Positions 37,431 through 46,536 of a stretch of 64,000 nt of DNA are shown here, in pieces. The stretch is from Endozoicomonas_A sp049275935 (lineage in GTDB: Bacteria; Pseudomonadota; Gammaproteobacteria; Pseudomonadales; Endozoicomonadaceae): contig NZ_CP184830.1 of assembly GCF_049275935.1 (NCBI RefSeq), positions 6,200,001-6,264,000 on the forward strand, written 5' to 3'. Position 1 is the stretch's first letter, and the number at the start of each line of letters is the position of its first letter. The translations under genes were made by a program, and so were the position numbers. The notes beneath the pieces are model-generated. The model saw only the letters and a list, made by a program, of their open reading frames with translations, did no database searches and had not been told where the DNA came from.

Positions 37431-37501
37431 TCAGGTGTCTCTGTACCATCTCTCAAAGTCTGCTATTCTGATGGCTCATTCAATAAAAATGGGTAGTACC
37501 T

Positions 37502-37735
37502 ATGTCGCTAGAGGCAAGAGTTACCAAGCTAGAGCAAAAGGTTGAACACCTTGAGTATGCCTTCCGAGAAAACAACAAAATTCTTGAAACTACTCACGGG
37601 GTGGTCTCTCTGATCCTCAATGAACAACGGGAGAAGTTCAAAGCGGTTGATGAGAAGTTCAAAGCGGTTGATCGTCGTTTCGACAAGAGCGAAGAACTTC
37701 TGATCCAGATCGTGAACCACCTGGCCAGCAAGTAA
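37502..37735 (+). CDS. Small coiled-coil protein
   Basis: 77 residues, almost all helical coiled coil (VTKLEQKVEHLEYAFREN), with an internal duplication (EKFKAVD twice) caused by a 21-base DNA repeat. No membrane span. It lies exactly between two pieces of a broken jetB, so it arrived as a small insert. A hairpin (CAGTGG.TTGCC with GGCAACCACTG, about 37758-37783) follows the stop. Function unknown; similar short coiled-coil proteins occur widely. The ribosome site is poor. Confidence 0.55.
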   Translation: MSLEARVTKLEQKVEHLEYAFRENNKILETTHGVVSLILNEQREKFKAVDEKFKAVDRRFDKSEELLIQIVNHLASK

Positions 37736-37791
37736 CACGCCACTTAACAACAAAACCAGTGGATTGCCTGTCGGCAACCACTGATTTAAAG

Positions 37792-37833
37792 GATATGGGG
37801 AGCGAATCCCGAGAACCTGCAAACCTTGTTGAA
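37792..37833 (+). pseudogene. jetB fragment (second piece)
   Basis: GATATGGGGAGCGA-TCCCG resumes the jetB match at about 40019, immediately where the first piece stopped. After 20 bases it jumps to the CCTGCAAACCTTGTTGAA stretch near 40162, so an internal deletion is also present. Confidence 0.72.
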
Positions 37834-37879
37834 AAACTCCGCATCAAAATTCAGGGCTTTTGTTAGCAACCATCGTCAA

Positions 37880-37903
37880 GGAAAGGGAAAGGGAAAGGGA
37901 AAG
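37880..37903. repeat. Four tandem GGAAAG hexamers upstream of jetA
   Basis: A perfect (GGAAAG)x4 array about 100 bp upstream of the jetA start. Such arrays change copy number by slippage and could alter promoter strength or spacing; no direct evidence for that here. Confidence 0.8.
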
Positions 37904-38005
37904 GACATATCAAGACGATGAGCTTTTAAAAAGTTCTGTAGTCCGATAATATCGCCAACTATTATAAAAACAGCCCCTATTCCAGCACCTGACGGGACTA
38001 CAAAA

Positions 38006-39502
38006 ATGCTCTCCCCCGATAGTAAACTCAGCAACGACCTTGTGCTGGCCCGCAACCAGAATCCAGCCTGGCAGCTGCTGGCATCCCGACGTGGCCCCTT
38101 GATGATCAGTTGCCTTAAGACTCTGTTCGAGCAGGAACGGGAGGCAGTTTCAGAAGAAGAAGCCCTCCACGTTCTGGCCGAAATTCTCAGTCAGTTTGTC
38201 AATCACGATGAGTTTGATATCGATACCGAAGACTTTCTGTTACTAGCCAAAAAGGAGATGAGAGAGTGGCGTCGACGCAAGCTGATCGTAGAACGGGAAG
38301 GTCAGCTGTTTGCTACGGATGCCCTGCAACAGGCCATGGAGTTTATTGACGGCATGGATAACCGCATTATGACGTCTACTGCTTCCCGTCTGGCCACCGT
38401 TCAACGGGAGATCGATAATCTTGAAGCCAAGCTCAACCCCGATCAGAAAAGTCGGGCAAATGCACTGAAACGACAGATCGATGCACTGCAACAGGAGCTG
38501 GAACGGGTTAATCGTGGTGAATTTAAAGTGCTTGACGGGCCATCTGCAGTGGAAAATATACGGGAAGTTTATAACCTGGCCATGACACTGAAGTCGGACT
38601 TTCGCAGAGTTGAAGATTCCTATCGGGAGGCAGACCGACACCTCCGCCAATCCATTATCAGTGAACAGCACCACCGGGGAGAGATCGTCGACCGCCTGCT
38701 CGATAGCCACGACCACCTCCTGAACACACCCGAAGGCCAGGTTTTCCACGGATTTTATCAGCAGCTAAGCCACTCGGTTGAGCTGGAGAATATGAAGCAT
38801 CAATTACGGAGTATTCTTGGCAGTGCCCCCTGCCGCAAGGCCCTGACACAACCGCAGTCCGCCGAACTGCGCTGGCTCACCTCCAGCCTGGTCCGGGAGT
38901 CCGAATATGTAATTCGTGCCAGGGCCCGCAGCGAACGCGATGTGAAAGGTTTTCTGAAATCCGGACTGGCAGCCGAGCACCATCGCGTGGGACAGCTGCT
39001 GAACGACATTATGGAAAGCGCATTGAATCTGGATTGGCAGAGCCAGAAATTACGACGCGCCCCCGCGCCATTCAAACCGCTGGCCATCCCCTTATCCGGA
39101 CTGCCTCTGATTGAACGACTGACGTTCAAATCCCTTGAGCAGCTGGAGTCCCGGGAGCTATTGCTCACTCAAGGTGCCGTCGATCTGAATGAACTGGACG
39201 ATGATTTCTGGGACGCCTTTGATGGTCTGGACAGAGAAGCCCTTCTGGAAGAAACCATTGCCCTGTTAAAGCGCCGGGGCACACCCATGACCATCGCCGA
39301 GCTGGCAGAACACCTGCCCCCGACCCACGACCTGGAAACCCTGGCACTCTGGTTAAGCATGGCCAGGGAAGCGGAACTGATTATCGATCAGGATGAGGAG
39401 CAACTGGATATTCAGGACCGCGATGGACATTGGCTCCGATTCTATCTGCCAAAAGCTAATTTGGAAGGGGAAACCCTGTCCGCCATTAATTGGGAGCTGT
39501 AA
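38006..39502 (+). CDS. jetA: Wadjet type I subunit JetA (kleisin-like, DUF3375)
   Basis: JetA is the MukF-like kleisin of the Wadjet complex, which recognises and cleaves small circular DNA such as plasmids. The 498 residues have the DUF3375 layout: a helical N-terminal winged-helix region, a long coiled middle (EIDNLEAKLNPDQKSRANAL) and a C-terminal winged-helix part (KRRGTPMTIAELAEHLPPTH). It is the first gene of a tight four-gene operon (jetB starts 4 bp after its stop). A broken relative lies at 35353. The ribosome site (GACGGGA) is moderate. Identification rests on the complete and ordered jetABCD set. Confidence 0.92.
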   Translation: MLSPDSKLSNDLVLARNQNPAWQLLASRRGPLMISCLKTLFEQEREAVSEEEALHVLAEILSQFVNHDEFDIDTEDFLLLAKKEMREWRRRKLIVEREGQLFATDALQQAMEFIDGMDNRIMTSTASRLATVQREIDNLEAKLNPDQKSRANALKRQIDALQQELERVNRGEFKVLDGPSAVENIREVYNLAMTLKSDFRRVEDSYREADRHLRQSIISEQHHRGEIVDRLLDSHDHLLNTPEGQVFHGFYQQLSHSVELENMKHQLRSILGSAPCRKALTQPQSAELRWLTSSLVRESEYVIRARARSERDVKGFLKSGLAAEHHRVGQLLNDIMESALNLDWQSQKLRRAPAPFKPLAIPLSGLPLIERLTFKSLEQLESRELLLTQGAVDLNELDDDFWDAFDGLDREALLEETIALLKRRGTPMTIAELAEHLPPTHDLETLALWLSMAREAELIIDQDEEQLDIQDRDGHWLRFYLPKANLEGETLSAINWEL

Positions 39503-39506
39503 AGCT

Positions 39507-40253
39507 ATGAGCGATTTTTTTGACCAACTGATTGCTTCCGGGACGCAGAAACAGCAGCCCCCGGCAGATGCTCCAGAAGACCAGTCCTCCAGCCAGCAGC
39601 ATGAAAGCTCAACCACAATAACGGCTAAAAACATAAAGAAGGCTGTACAGGAGCTGATGAAATTCGGTTATCTTGAAGCCAGCCGTCGACCCAATCTCTA
39701 TCAACAGTCCGTCGTCTCCCGGGAGCAGATCAATCAAATTCTGGAACCTCTGGATCTGAAACTCACCATTGATGATATCCGTGGCCTTGCATTTCTGGTG
39801 GTTAGCGACCTCTGGCAGAACCAGGAAGAGGACGGGGCAGACAGTGATGAATGGACACATCCACTGGTCAGGCGACAACGGATTACTATGGAACAATCTC
39901 TCCTGATCGCCATACTGCGACAACAGTATATCGCCCATGAACAAGAAGCCGGGATTGGTGCCAGTGATGCACGGGTTGATATTGAAGAACTGCTTTCCCA
40001 GCTTCAGGTCTACCTGGGTGATATGGGGAGCGACTCCCGTGAACGCAAGCGACTGGATAATCTGCTGGACAAACTCTCCATCCACGGACTGGTTTCAGTA
40101 GACGACAAACAGCAAACAGTAACCATTCGACCCATCATCACACATCTGGCGAATCCTGAGAGCCTGCAAACCTTGTTGAACCACTTCAAACAATTACACA
40201 GTCCGTCTGATGACGTTTCCACGACCATTGTCCGTGATGAGGCAGAGCAGTAA
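39507..40253 (+). CDS. jetB: Wadjet type I subunit JetB (KITE, DUF4194)
   Basis: JetB is the MukE-like KITE subunit that bridges kleisin and SMC heads. The 248 residues start MSDFFDQLIASG at 39507, with GGGAGCT upstream; the longer frame runs back into jetA and is not used. A Gln/Ser-rich linker covers about 12-40, then tandem winged-helix domains with EEDGADSDEWTHPLVRRQR. It lies 4 bp after jetA and 3 bp before jetC. Confidence 0.92.
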   Translation: MSDFFDQLIASGTQKQQPPADAPEDQSSSQQHESSTTITAKNIKKAVQELMKFGYLEASRRPNLYQQSVVSREQINQILEPLDLKLTIDDIRGLAFLVVSDLWQNQEEDGADSDEWTHPLVRRQRITMEQSLLIAILRQQYIAHEQEAGIGASDARVDIEELLSQLQVYLGDMGSDSRERKRLDNLLDKLSIHGLVSVDDKQQTVTIRPIITHLANPESLQTLLNHFKQLHSPSDDVSTTIVRDEAEQ

Positions 40254-40256
40254 GCC

Positions 40257-43200
40257 ATGAGTGACCTTAACAATTCACAACACGACGACGCTCTTCCACC
40301 GAAAAACAAGAATAGCCCGACAAAAAGCATTGATCTTTTTCAAGCAACAGATCAACCGGACACCGCTTTTGTTCTGAAGGAACTGAGCCTCTATAACTGG
40401 GGACCGTTCCAGGGAAACAACCAGGCTACGTTTGACCTGAATGGCACCGCTATTATTGGCCCAACAGGCAGTGGTAAAACCACATTGGTTGATGCCCTGA
40501 TGACCTTGATCGTCGCTCAACCCAAATACAATCTGGCCTCCACTGGCGGGCACGAAAGCGACCGGGATCTGATCTCCTACGTTCGCGGGGTGACAGGTGC
40601 CGGTAACAACTCTGGCGATAATAACCATATCGCCCGCCCCGGTAGGACCATCACCGGGTTGGCTGCCCGTTTTGAACACCGCGATCAGGTGGTGCAGATT
40701 GGCGGTCTGTTCTGGATTGATGTGCCAGGCAATGCTTCCACAGACCTGAAAAGACTCTGGCTATTTAGCCAACGCAACGATCAAACCCTGGAGGAGTGGC
40801 TGACCCGACTGCACGAAGGCGGTAAACGCGCACTGAGGCAGTTTGAGCGCAATACGCCCGATCTAAAACTGTTTGACAGTAAAAGAGCTTACCTGGATAA
40901 GATTCAGCGTTTTTTTGAAGTGGGCAAAAATGCCTTTCCCCTGCTGAACCGCGCAGCAGGTCTGAAACAACTGAACAGCGTTGACGAGATATTCCGGGAG
41001 CTGGTGCTTGAAGACCGTTCAATGTTTGTGCGGGCCGGTGAAGTTGCTACGGAATTTGATGATCTTGCTATCATCCACGAAGAGCTGAACACTGCCCGCC
41101 GCCAACAGAGTTCACTCCAGCCCCTGCTGAGCCTTAATAAAGACTATCAGAAACAGACGCTTAAGCTATCCGAGCAGCAGGAACTGTCGGGCATTATTCC
41201 CATCTGGTTTGCCATGGCAGGCCACCAACTCTGGACAGCCAGGATTGAGGCATTGAACGCATCAATAGCCGATGTCCGTAGCGCCATTGAAACGGGTCAG
41301 AAGCAACATAACCAGCTTCAGGATCAGGAAGACCGGTTAAATGAAGTCTATCTGAAGGCGGGAGGGGCCAGCATCGAGTCCTTAGGCCGTGAAATTGAAC
41401 AGCACGAAAGACTAACCGCCGATTGTCGTCAACGAGCCAAAAATTACCAGACACTGGCCCGCAATCTCAGCCTTGATGACACCCTGTCGGCAAAAGCACT
41501 CACCGCCAACCAACAGCAGATAGACCAGCAGCAGCAAGCCTTACAGCTACAGGCAGAACAACGGGAAAACGAAGTAAAAGAACTGGGATTTGAGCTGGTA
41601 TCCAGAGAAAAGCAGCTGACAGAAGCCAGTAAGGAATACGACAGCGTTAAAGCCAGACCCGGCTCCAATATCAAGGGATCACTGCAGAGCTTTCGTAGCG
41701 ATCTGGCTGAAGCACTGCAGCTACAAGAGGAATCCCTGCCGTTCGTAGCAGAGCTGGTAGAAGTCAAGGCTGAAGAAAAAGCGTGGCGCGGAGCGATTGA
41801 ACGTGCCATTGGCAGCCATCGGGAGCGGATCCTGGTCCCTTCAGAGCATATGAAAGCGGCACTTCGCTGGATCAACAGTCGCCATAACCGGGTCCATGTG
41901 CGACTGCAGGATGCCAGGAAACCGGATACACAACCCCGGTTTTATGACGATGGTTTTACCCGCAAACTCAACTTTAAAGACCACTCTCACCGGGAAGCAC
42001 TAAAAATGCTTCTGGCCAGTATTGATCGTCATTGTGTCGACTCACCGGAGCAGTTAAAAATAACCCCGCACGCCATGACCCAACAGGGCTTGATGTCTGG
42101 CTCCGGCGGTCGCTATGAAAAGCAGGATCAACGCTCCCTGCATGAGAACTGGATGACCGGCTTTGATAACCGCGACCGTCTCGCCAGTCTGGAGACAGAA
42201 ATTCAGACACTGCGGCAGGAAGAAAAGCTCTTCAGTCAGAAATATACAAAAGCCGAGGGGCAGAAACAGGCGATACAACAAAAGCTAGAGTTATTAAGCA
42301 GGCTATCAGAGATTAGCTTTGAAGAGATCGACCTGCCGGAATACGAACAGCAACTGAGCCATCTTAAGCAACAGCTGGCCACCCTGTTAGCACCCGATTC
42401 CGATGCCGCCAAAGCCAAAGTGGAGCTGGATCAGGTCAGAGCAGCAAAGAAGGAAGTACAGGCACAAATAGATGCGAAAGGGCGACAACTGGGTGCACTG
42501 GACAATCAACTGAACGCTGCCGAGCAGAAAAAGAGCAAAGCATTTTCGGCCATTGGTCCTGGCCTGACCAATGAGCAAATGGAACTGGCCCCAAGACGAC
42601 TGCCTGATCTCTCTGCAGTTAACCCTGACGACCTGCCCGACCGGGAAAAAGACGCCCAGAACAAGTCAACGACCCGAATTAAGGAGCTGCAGGAGACAAT
42701 AAAAACCACCGAAGGAAAACTGATCCGGCAAATGAACGAGGCCCAGAAACAGGATACCGGCGCCCTCAGTGAAGCGGGCACCGAGCTAATGGATATGCCT
42801 CAATACCTCGAACGACTGAAAGTTCTGACCGAAGAAGCGTTACCAGAGAAACAGAAGCGTTTTAAAAACTACCTTAACCAATCCTCTGATCAGGGTGTCA
42901 CACAGCTGCTGAATGCTATTGATAACGAAGTCAGTCAGGTGGAAGAGCGCATTGAAGACTTGAACCGTACCCTGCAACGGGTGGATTTCAAGCCCGGGCA
43001 ATATCTTCAGTTAAAACCCCAGCGCGTCGTCCATGAGAGTCTGCGCACTTTGGAGTCGGCCCGTCGCCATCTGCGGGCAGCCTCCCTGAAAGACGACGAT
43101 GGTGAAAGCCATTACCAGGCCCTGGTGAACATGGTGAGTTTACTGCGGGAGGCCAGTGACAATCGTAGAACTCTGGGGGCCCGGGCACTGCTTGATCCCC

Positions 43201-43673
43201 GCTATCGACTGCAGTTCACGGTTGAAGTATGCGACCGTACGGATCACACCATTATTGAACGGCTTAAAGGGTCCCAGAGTGGCAGTGGCGGTGAAAAAGA
43301 AATTCTCGCCAGCTACATTCTGACCGCTTCCCTGAGCTATGCACTCTGTCCTGCAGGTGCAGCTCGCCCATTATTTGGAACAATTGTACTTGATGAAGCT
43401 TTCTCCAAAAGCTCCCAGGCAGTGGCAGGCAGAATAATCTCTGCCCTCAATGAGTTTGGTCTTCACCCACTGTTTGTCACACCCAATAAAGAGATCCGCC
43501 TGCTACGGGCACATACCCGATCAGCCATTCTGGTTCACCGTAAAGGCATGAAAGCCACGCTGACGCCCATGCGTTGGGAAACCCTTGCACAACACGCCAA
43601 CAAAAAAAGCCTGATCGCAAGCCAATCACCTGTTGCTACAGATGAGCCAGCCAATCATGAAATCAACAGATGA
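40257..43673 (+). CDS. jetC: Wadjet type I subunit JetC (SMC/MukB-like ATPase)
   Basis: JetC is the SMC motor that extrudes DNA loops until a small circle is sensed. The 1138 residues have the SMC plan: an N-terminal head with Walker A GPTGSGKT (68-75) and LSLYNWGPF before it, long coiled-coil arms rich in Gln/Glu, a hinge-like region near the middle (RIGSHRERILVP-type stretch around 515-560), and the C-terminal head with signature GSQSGSGGEKEI and Walker B IVLDEAF. All ATPase motifs are intact. Its stop overlaps the jetD start. Confidence 0.95.
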   Translation: MSDLNNSQHDDALPPKNKNSPTKSIDLFQATDQPDTAFVLKELSLYNWGPFQGNNQATFDLNGTAIIGPTGSGKTTLVDALMTLIVAQPKYNLASTGGHESDRDLISYVRGVTGAGNNSGDNNHIARPGRTITGLAARFEHRDQVVQIGGLFWIDVPGNASTDLKRLWLFSQRNDQTLEEWLTRLHEGGKRALRQFERNTPDLKLFDSKRAYLDKIQRFFEVGKNAFPLLNRAAGLKQLNSVDEIFRELVLEDRSMFVRAGEVATEFDDLAIIHEELNTARRQQSSLQPLLSLNKDYQKQTLKLSEQQELSGIIPIWFAMAGHQLWTARIEALNASIADVRSAIETGQKQHNQLQDQEDRLNEVYLKAGGASIESLGREIEQHERLTADCRQRAKNYQTLARNLSLDDTLSAKALTANQQQIDQQQQALQLQAEQRENEVKELGFELVSREKQLTEASKEYDSVKARPGSNIKGSLQSFRSDLAEALQLQEESLPFVAELVEVKAEEKAWRGAIERAIGSHRERILVPSEHMKAALRWINSRHNRVHVRLQDARKPDTQPRFYDDGFTRKLNFKDHSHREALKMLLASIDRHCVDSPEQLKITPHAMTQQGLMSGSGGRYEKQDQRSLHENWMTGFDNRDRLASLETEIQTLRQEEKLFSQKYTKAEGQKQAIQQKLELLSRLSEISFEEIDLPEYEQQLSHLKQQLATLLAPDSDAAKAKVELDQVRAAKKEVQAQIDAKGRQLGALDNQLNAAEQKKSKAFSAIGPGLTNEQMELAPRRLPDLSAVNPDDLPDREKDAQNKSTTRIKELQETIKTTEGKLIRQMNEAQKQDTGALSEAGTELMDMPQYLERLKVLTEEALPEKQKRFKNYLNQSSDQGVTQLLNAIDNEVSQVEERIEDLNRTLQRVDFKPGQYLQLKPQRVVHESLRTLESARRHLRAASLKDDDGESHYQALVNMVSLLREASDNRRTLGARALLDPRYRLQFTVEVCDRTDHTIIERLKGSQSGSGGEKEILASYILTASLSYALCPAGAARPLFGTIVLDEAFSKSSQAVAGRIISALNEFGLHPLFVTPNKEIRLLRAHTRSAILVHRKGMKATLTPMRWETLAQHANKKSLIASQSPVATDEPANHEINR

Positions 43674-44832
43674 CATAGCTCGGGAGCTGACCAGACAGTG
43701 GAATAACGCCAACATCAGGGAAACACGCCTGCTGATGGCGGACAGCTGGCCCCTGAAAATCAGAATTGGCAGGCCAACATCGCAGGTCATCAACCAGCAG
43801 CCGGACAAAATCAGGCAGCACTTCCAGCAATGGCGGCAAATAAACATCGGTGAAGTAGTGTGGACTTCGGTTAACTATCGGGGAGCTGCCGCCTCTATTG
43901 AGGTTCCTGCCTACTGGGTGCTGTCAAAACCCAGTGAATGGATTGAAGCAAGTGGTTGTAAAAACAGCAAACATGAATATCAACAACTACTGACCATCAT
44001 CAGTCAGGTAGACCCGATTTTTCATCCATACTTCGTGCGCCAGAAACGCTGGCTGGCGAAACCGGCAGACGAAGTGATCAAAGCCGCCAGGTTGGCCATG
44101 ATCCTCACACCTGGTTTTGCCCAGGGCGTGCCACTGCGCTCTCTCGGGGTGGCCAATACCGACACCAAATTTTTCGAGCGCAATCACCTGCTGATCCGGC
44201 AACTGCTGGACATCCGGTTTGATGGGTTGGCAAGCAGACTGGGGCTTGAGGAGTTTCTTGACGCTCCGGACGACAGTCACCATTGGTTATTAATCGCAGA
44301 CCTTGATGGGGCACTGTTGCCTTTCAAACAGCTGAGGGTCAGAGATCAGGAACTCGTCACCACCCCTTTACCGGCCGACAATATCCTGATTGTGGAAAAC
44401 GAACAATGCCTGCACCTGTTACCTGCACTGTCCAATACCATTGCCATTCTGGGCGCAGGGCTTAACCTGTCATGGATGCAAGCTGCCTGGCTATCGTCGA
44501 AAGCCCTGGCTTACTGGGGTGATATGGACACCTGGGGACTGACCATGCTGGCCAGGGCACGCAAATATCATCCAGAGCTTTCGGCAATTTTAATGAATCA
44601 GGCGCTGTTCAATCAGTACGAGGAAAATAAAGCAGTTGCAGAGCCAAACCCATCGGTAAATGAAGACTCTACAGCACTGAAGGATGAAGAACAGAAATTC
44701 CTGACAGCTCTCAGGCTCCACGAAAAAGGGAGACTTGAGCAGGAGTTTTTACCTATGGAGATTGTTCATAGGGCATTGTGTCAATGGCACTTGTCGAGCC
44801 AGGAAAAGTTTGCATCCTCCTCAAGTCAATAA
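43657..44832 (+). CDS. jetD: Wadjet type I nuclease subunit JetD (DUF3322 + Toprim)
   Basis: JetD is the Toprim-fold nuclease that cuts the plasmid after loop extrusion stalls. The N-terminal half is the DUF3322 arm, and the C-terminal half is the DUF2220 Toprim domain with a glutamate in IVENEQCLH and the acidic pair in YWGDMDTWG. The ATG at 43657 overlaps jetC by 17 bp; an ATG at 43642 is also possible. About 391 residues. The complete intact order A-B-C-D argues for a working system. Confidence 0.93.
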   Translation: MKSTDDIARELTRQWNNANIRETRLLMADSWPLKIRIGRPTSQVINQQPDKIRQHFQQWRQINIGEVVWTSVNYRGAAASIEVPAYWVLSKPSEWIEASGCKNSKHEYQQLLTIISQVDPIFHPYFVRQKRWLAKPADEVIKAARLAMILTPGFAQGVPLRSLGVANTDTKFFERNHLLIRQLLDIRFDGLASRLGLEEFLDAPDDSHHWLLIADLDGALLPFKQLRVRDQELVTTPLPADNILIVENEQCLHLLPALSNTIAILGAGLNLSWMQAAWLSSKALAYWGDMDTWGLTMLARARKYHPELSAILMNQALFNQYEENKAVAEPNPSVNEDSTALKDEEQKFLTALRLHEKGRLEQEFLPMEIVHRALCQWHLSSQEKFASSSSQ

Positions 44833-45049
44833 TACTAACCATGGGTGCCGGTTGTGTTAGGATATTTGTCCCAGACAGGCCCGCAGCCAAGCTTCGATTG
44901 CCTGGTCAGTGTCTGACTCTGCTCTTCATTGGCGAAGTCGGTGGACCATCAGCAGATTGGTCTACCTGCCGGAGTGTCTGGACGTTACCATTATTCGTGG
45001 CGTATCTCTTAATCTTGAAAAACGCAGGTATTTCCGGACAAGTTCAGAT

Positions 45050-45307
45050 TTATTGATTTTGCGGCTGTTTGCAATAGTTTGAAAAGCCCTTTTCCGAGTT
45101 TTCAAATCCAGCTTTTTTTGCGAGCTCCCAGGGTCTCTCACAGCTGTTTGTGCGCTTACACCAAAGATAGCCGGCAGAACCAATGCACCCGTGCTCGTCC
45201 CGATCAGATCCAACCAAAGGTTGGAAATCTTGTTCTTCCGGGCTGTTCGAACTGCAACCGGTAAGAAGAAAGGCGGAAATGAATAGACATGAAATTAGCT
45301 TTTTCAT
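45050..45307 (-). CDS. Small cysteine-rich lipoprotein
   Basis: 85 residues. The signal ends in LLTGC (Cys18), a clear lipobox. The mature part has four further cysteines in the pattern GCIGSAGYLWC, NSCERPWEL and NYCKQ. The C-x-GSAGY-x-WC...C-x-RPWE arrangement is one I have seen in other small bacterial exported proteins, but I cannot name a function. It stands alone beyond the Wadjet operon; a GTTATGC-ending hairpin lies 117 bp upstream of its start in the same orientation. Confidence 0.75.
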   Translation of the reverse strand: MKKLISCLFISAFLLTGCSSNSPEEQDFQPLVGSDRDEHGCIGSAGYLWCKRTNSCERPWELAKKAGFENSEKGFSNYCKQPQNQ

Positions 45308-45423
45308 AAAACAGACCCACGTATCTAATAAGGTACTAAACCTAAAGTTTGACGAAACAATTATAGATCAACCCATTCCAAATCATCAGAGTGTATTATT
45401 CAGCTGAAGTTTCAATGCCAGAG

Positions 45424-45470
45424 CATAACGAAAGGGCAAGCCGAGCCCCTCAGGTGCGTCGGTTGAAGAC
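45424..45470 (-). other. attC-like hairpin 1
   Basis: On the minus strand CTTCAAC, then CTGAGGGGC, a short loop, GCCCTTTC, and the end GTTATGC. The layout (outer AAC...GTT boxes, inner GGGC/GCCC stem, ~47 bp) resembles a short integron attC site pointing at the lipoprotein gene at 45307. The match is structural and weak in the outer left box. Confidence 0.3.
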
Positions 45471-45546
45471 TTTCAGAGTGGAATTTACTCCAGTCACTTA
45501 ACTAGGAGGCTATACTCGAAAGCTCAATTCAATAAGGATAATGATA

Positions 45547-46407
45547 ATGCTTATTAATATACGGTCATATTTTATATTTGTAATTCTTACAACAGCTTTA
45601 GCTTTAAATGCGACAACAAAGGTTCATGCAGGTGATCTTCGAATATTAAACCTGTATGAAATCAGGGTATTAATCCTATGTTATCTTTCTGCTAAAGATC
45701 TTTTATCTCTAATGGAAGCGCTTAATATTGGGGTATATCAAAGCGTTAGTATGCATATAAAAAACGATTTGTGCGATAAAGTTAATGCTTTAAATATTGA
45801 CTATATTCCTCCTGCTTTATGGCGTGAGTGCGAAGACCAGGAACAAGGCTGGCATGACTACAGAGCTTTTACATATTGGTTTAGTGAGTATGAAGATGAC
45901 TTTGATGATGATCAGGAGATCAATGATCATATCAGGGGCGTACCAATGCCTGGAATGATTGAGTATAAACCTCTGGTGAGTATCGCAATAGAAAACATAA
46001 AATTCGTTATTTCTTATGTTTGGATAGGTCCACGAGCTGACAACATATGGCATGTATTTGGTGAATTGATTGATGGCTCGGCCTTCTATTTTAATTCAGA
46101 ATGTTGTTATACCGGCTTTACTGCATGGGGAGCTGGTTTAGTAAGGTTGGCACCAACCTGGAGTTGTTTAATACAAAACATGAGTGAGTCTGAAATCGAA
46201 AATTTTATTTCATCGTTGAATTTAGATGATTTTTCTAAAGATATTTTAACCCACTCAAGAACAGCAAAATCATCAGATCGCACAGAAATATTTAGTTATT
46301 TTCTGCAAACTCTGATGTTTAAAGATGAGTACGAATCATACGAAGCGCAGATCAGATTTGAAGAACAGGAACTAGATTCAAAAAAACTACCATCCTATAT
46401 AAACTAA
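45547..46407 (+). CDS. Secreted hypothetical protein with an F-box-like motif
   Basis: Not assigned to a family. Two start ATGs lie at 45541 and 45547; AAGGAT is best spaced for the second, giving 286 residues. A signal peptide covers about 1-28 (FVILTTALALNATTKVHAG). Directly after it comes LNLYEIRVLILCYLSAKDLL and SLMEALN, which fits the F-box pattern L-P-E-I-L-x-L-x-K-D-L-x-L well. The rest is mixed with acidic and aromatic residues and no repeats. The gene is AT-rich compared with the Wadjet operon. F-box proteins of intracellular bacteria recruit host ubiquitin ligase; here the Sec signal makes delivery to host cytosol unclear, so this is a hypothesis. Confidence 0.65.
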   Translation: MLINIRSYFIFVILTTALALNATTKVHAGDLRILNLYEIRVLILCYLSAKDLLSLMEALNIGVYQSVSMHIKNDLCDKVNALNIDYIPPALWRECEDQEQGWHDYRAFTYWFSEYEDDFDDDQEINDHIRGVPMPGMIEYKPLVSIAIENIKFVISYVWIGPRADNIWHVFGELIDGSAFYFNSECCYTGFTAWGAGLVRLAPTWSCLIQNMSESEIENFISSLNLDDFSKDILTHSRTAKSSDRTEIFSYFLQTLMFKDEYESYEAQIRFEEQELDSKKLPSYIN

Positions 46408-46536
46408 CATTAAAGCCCTGAAGTGCCTGGATCAATGGTGATGAAGAGGCTTTAACTGATCGAAGCAAGTTCTGAAAAAATTCATGATTAACTGAGTTAG
46501 CAGTCAGCTAACACAATTACGCTAATCCTTTCTCTG

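Noticed and set aside
44778..45056. 92-codon plus-strand frame after jetD
   Set aside because: Overlaps the end of jetD in another frame, with no ribosome site or recognisable motif.
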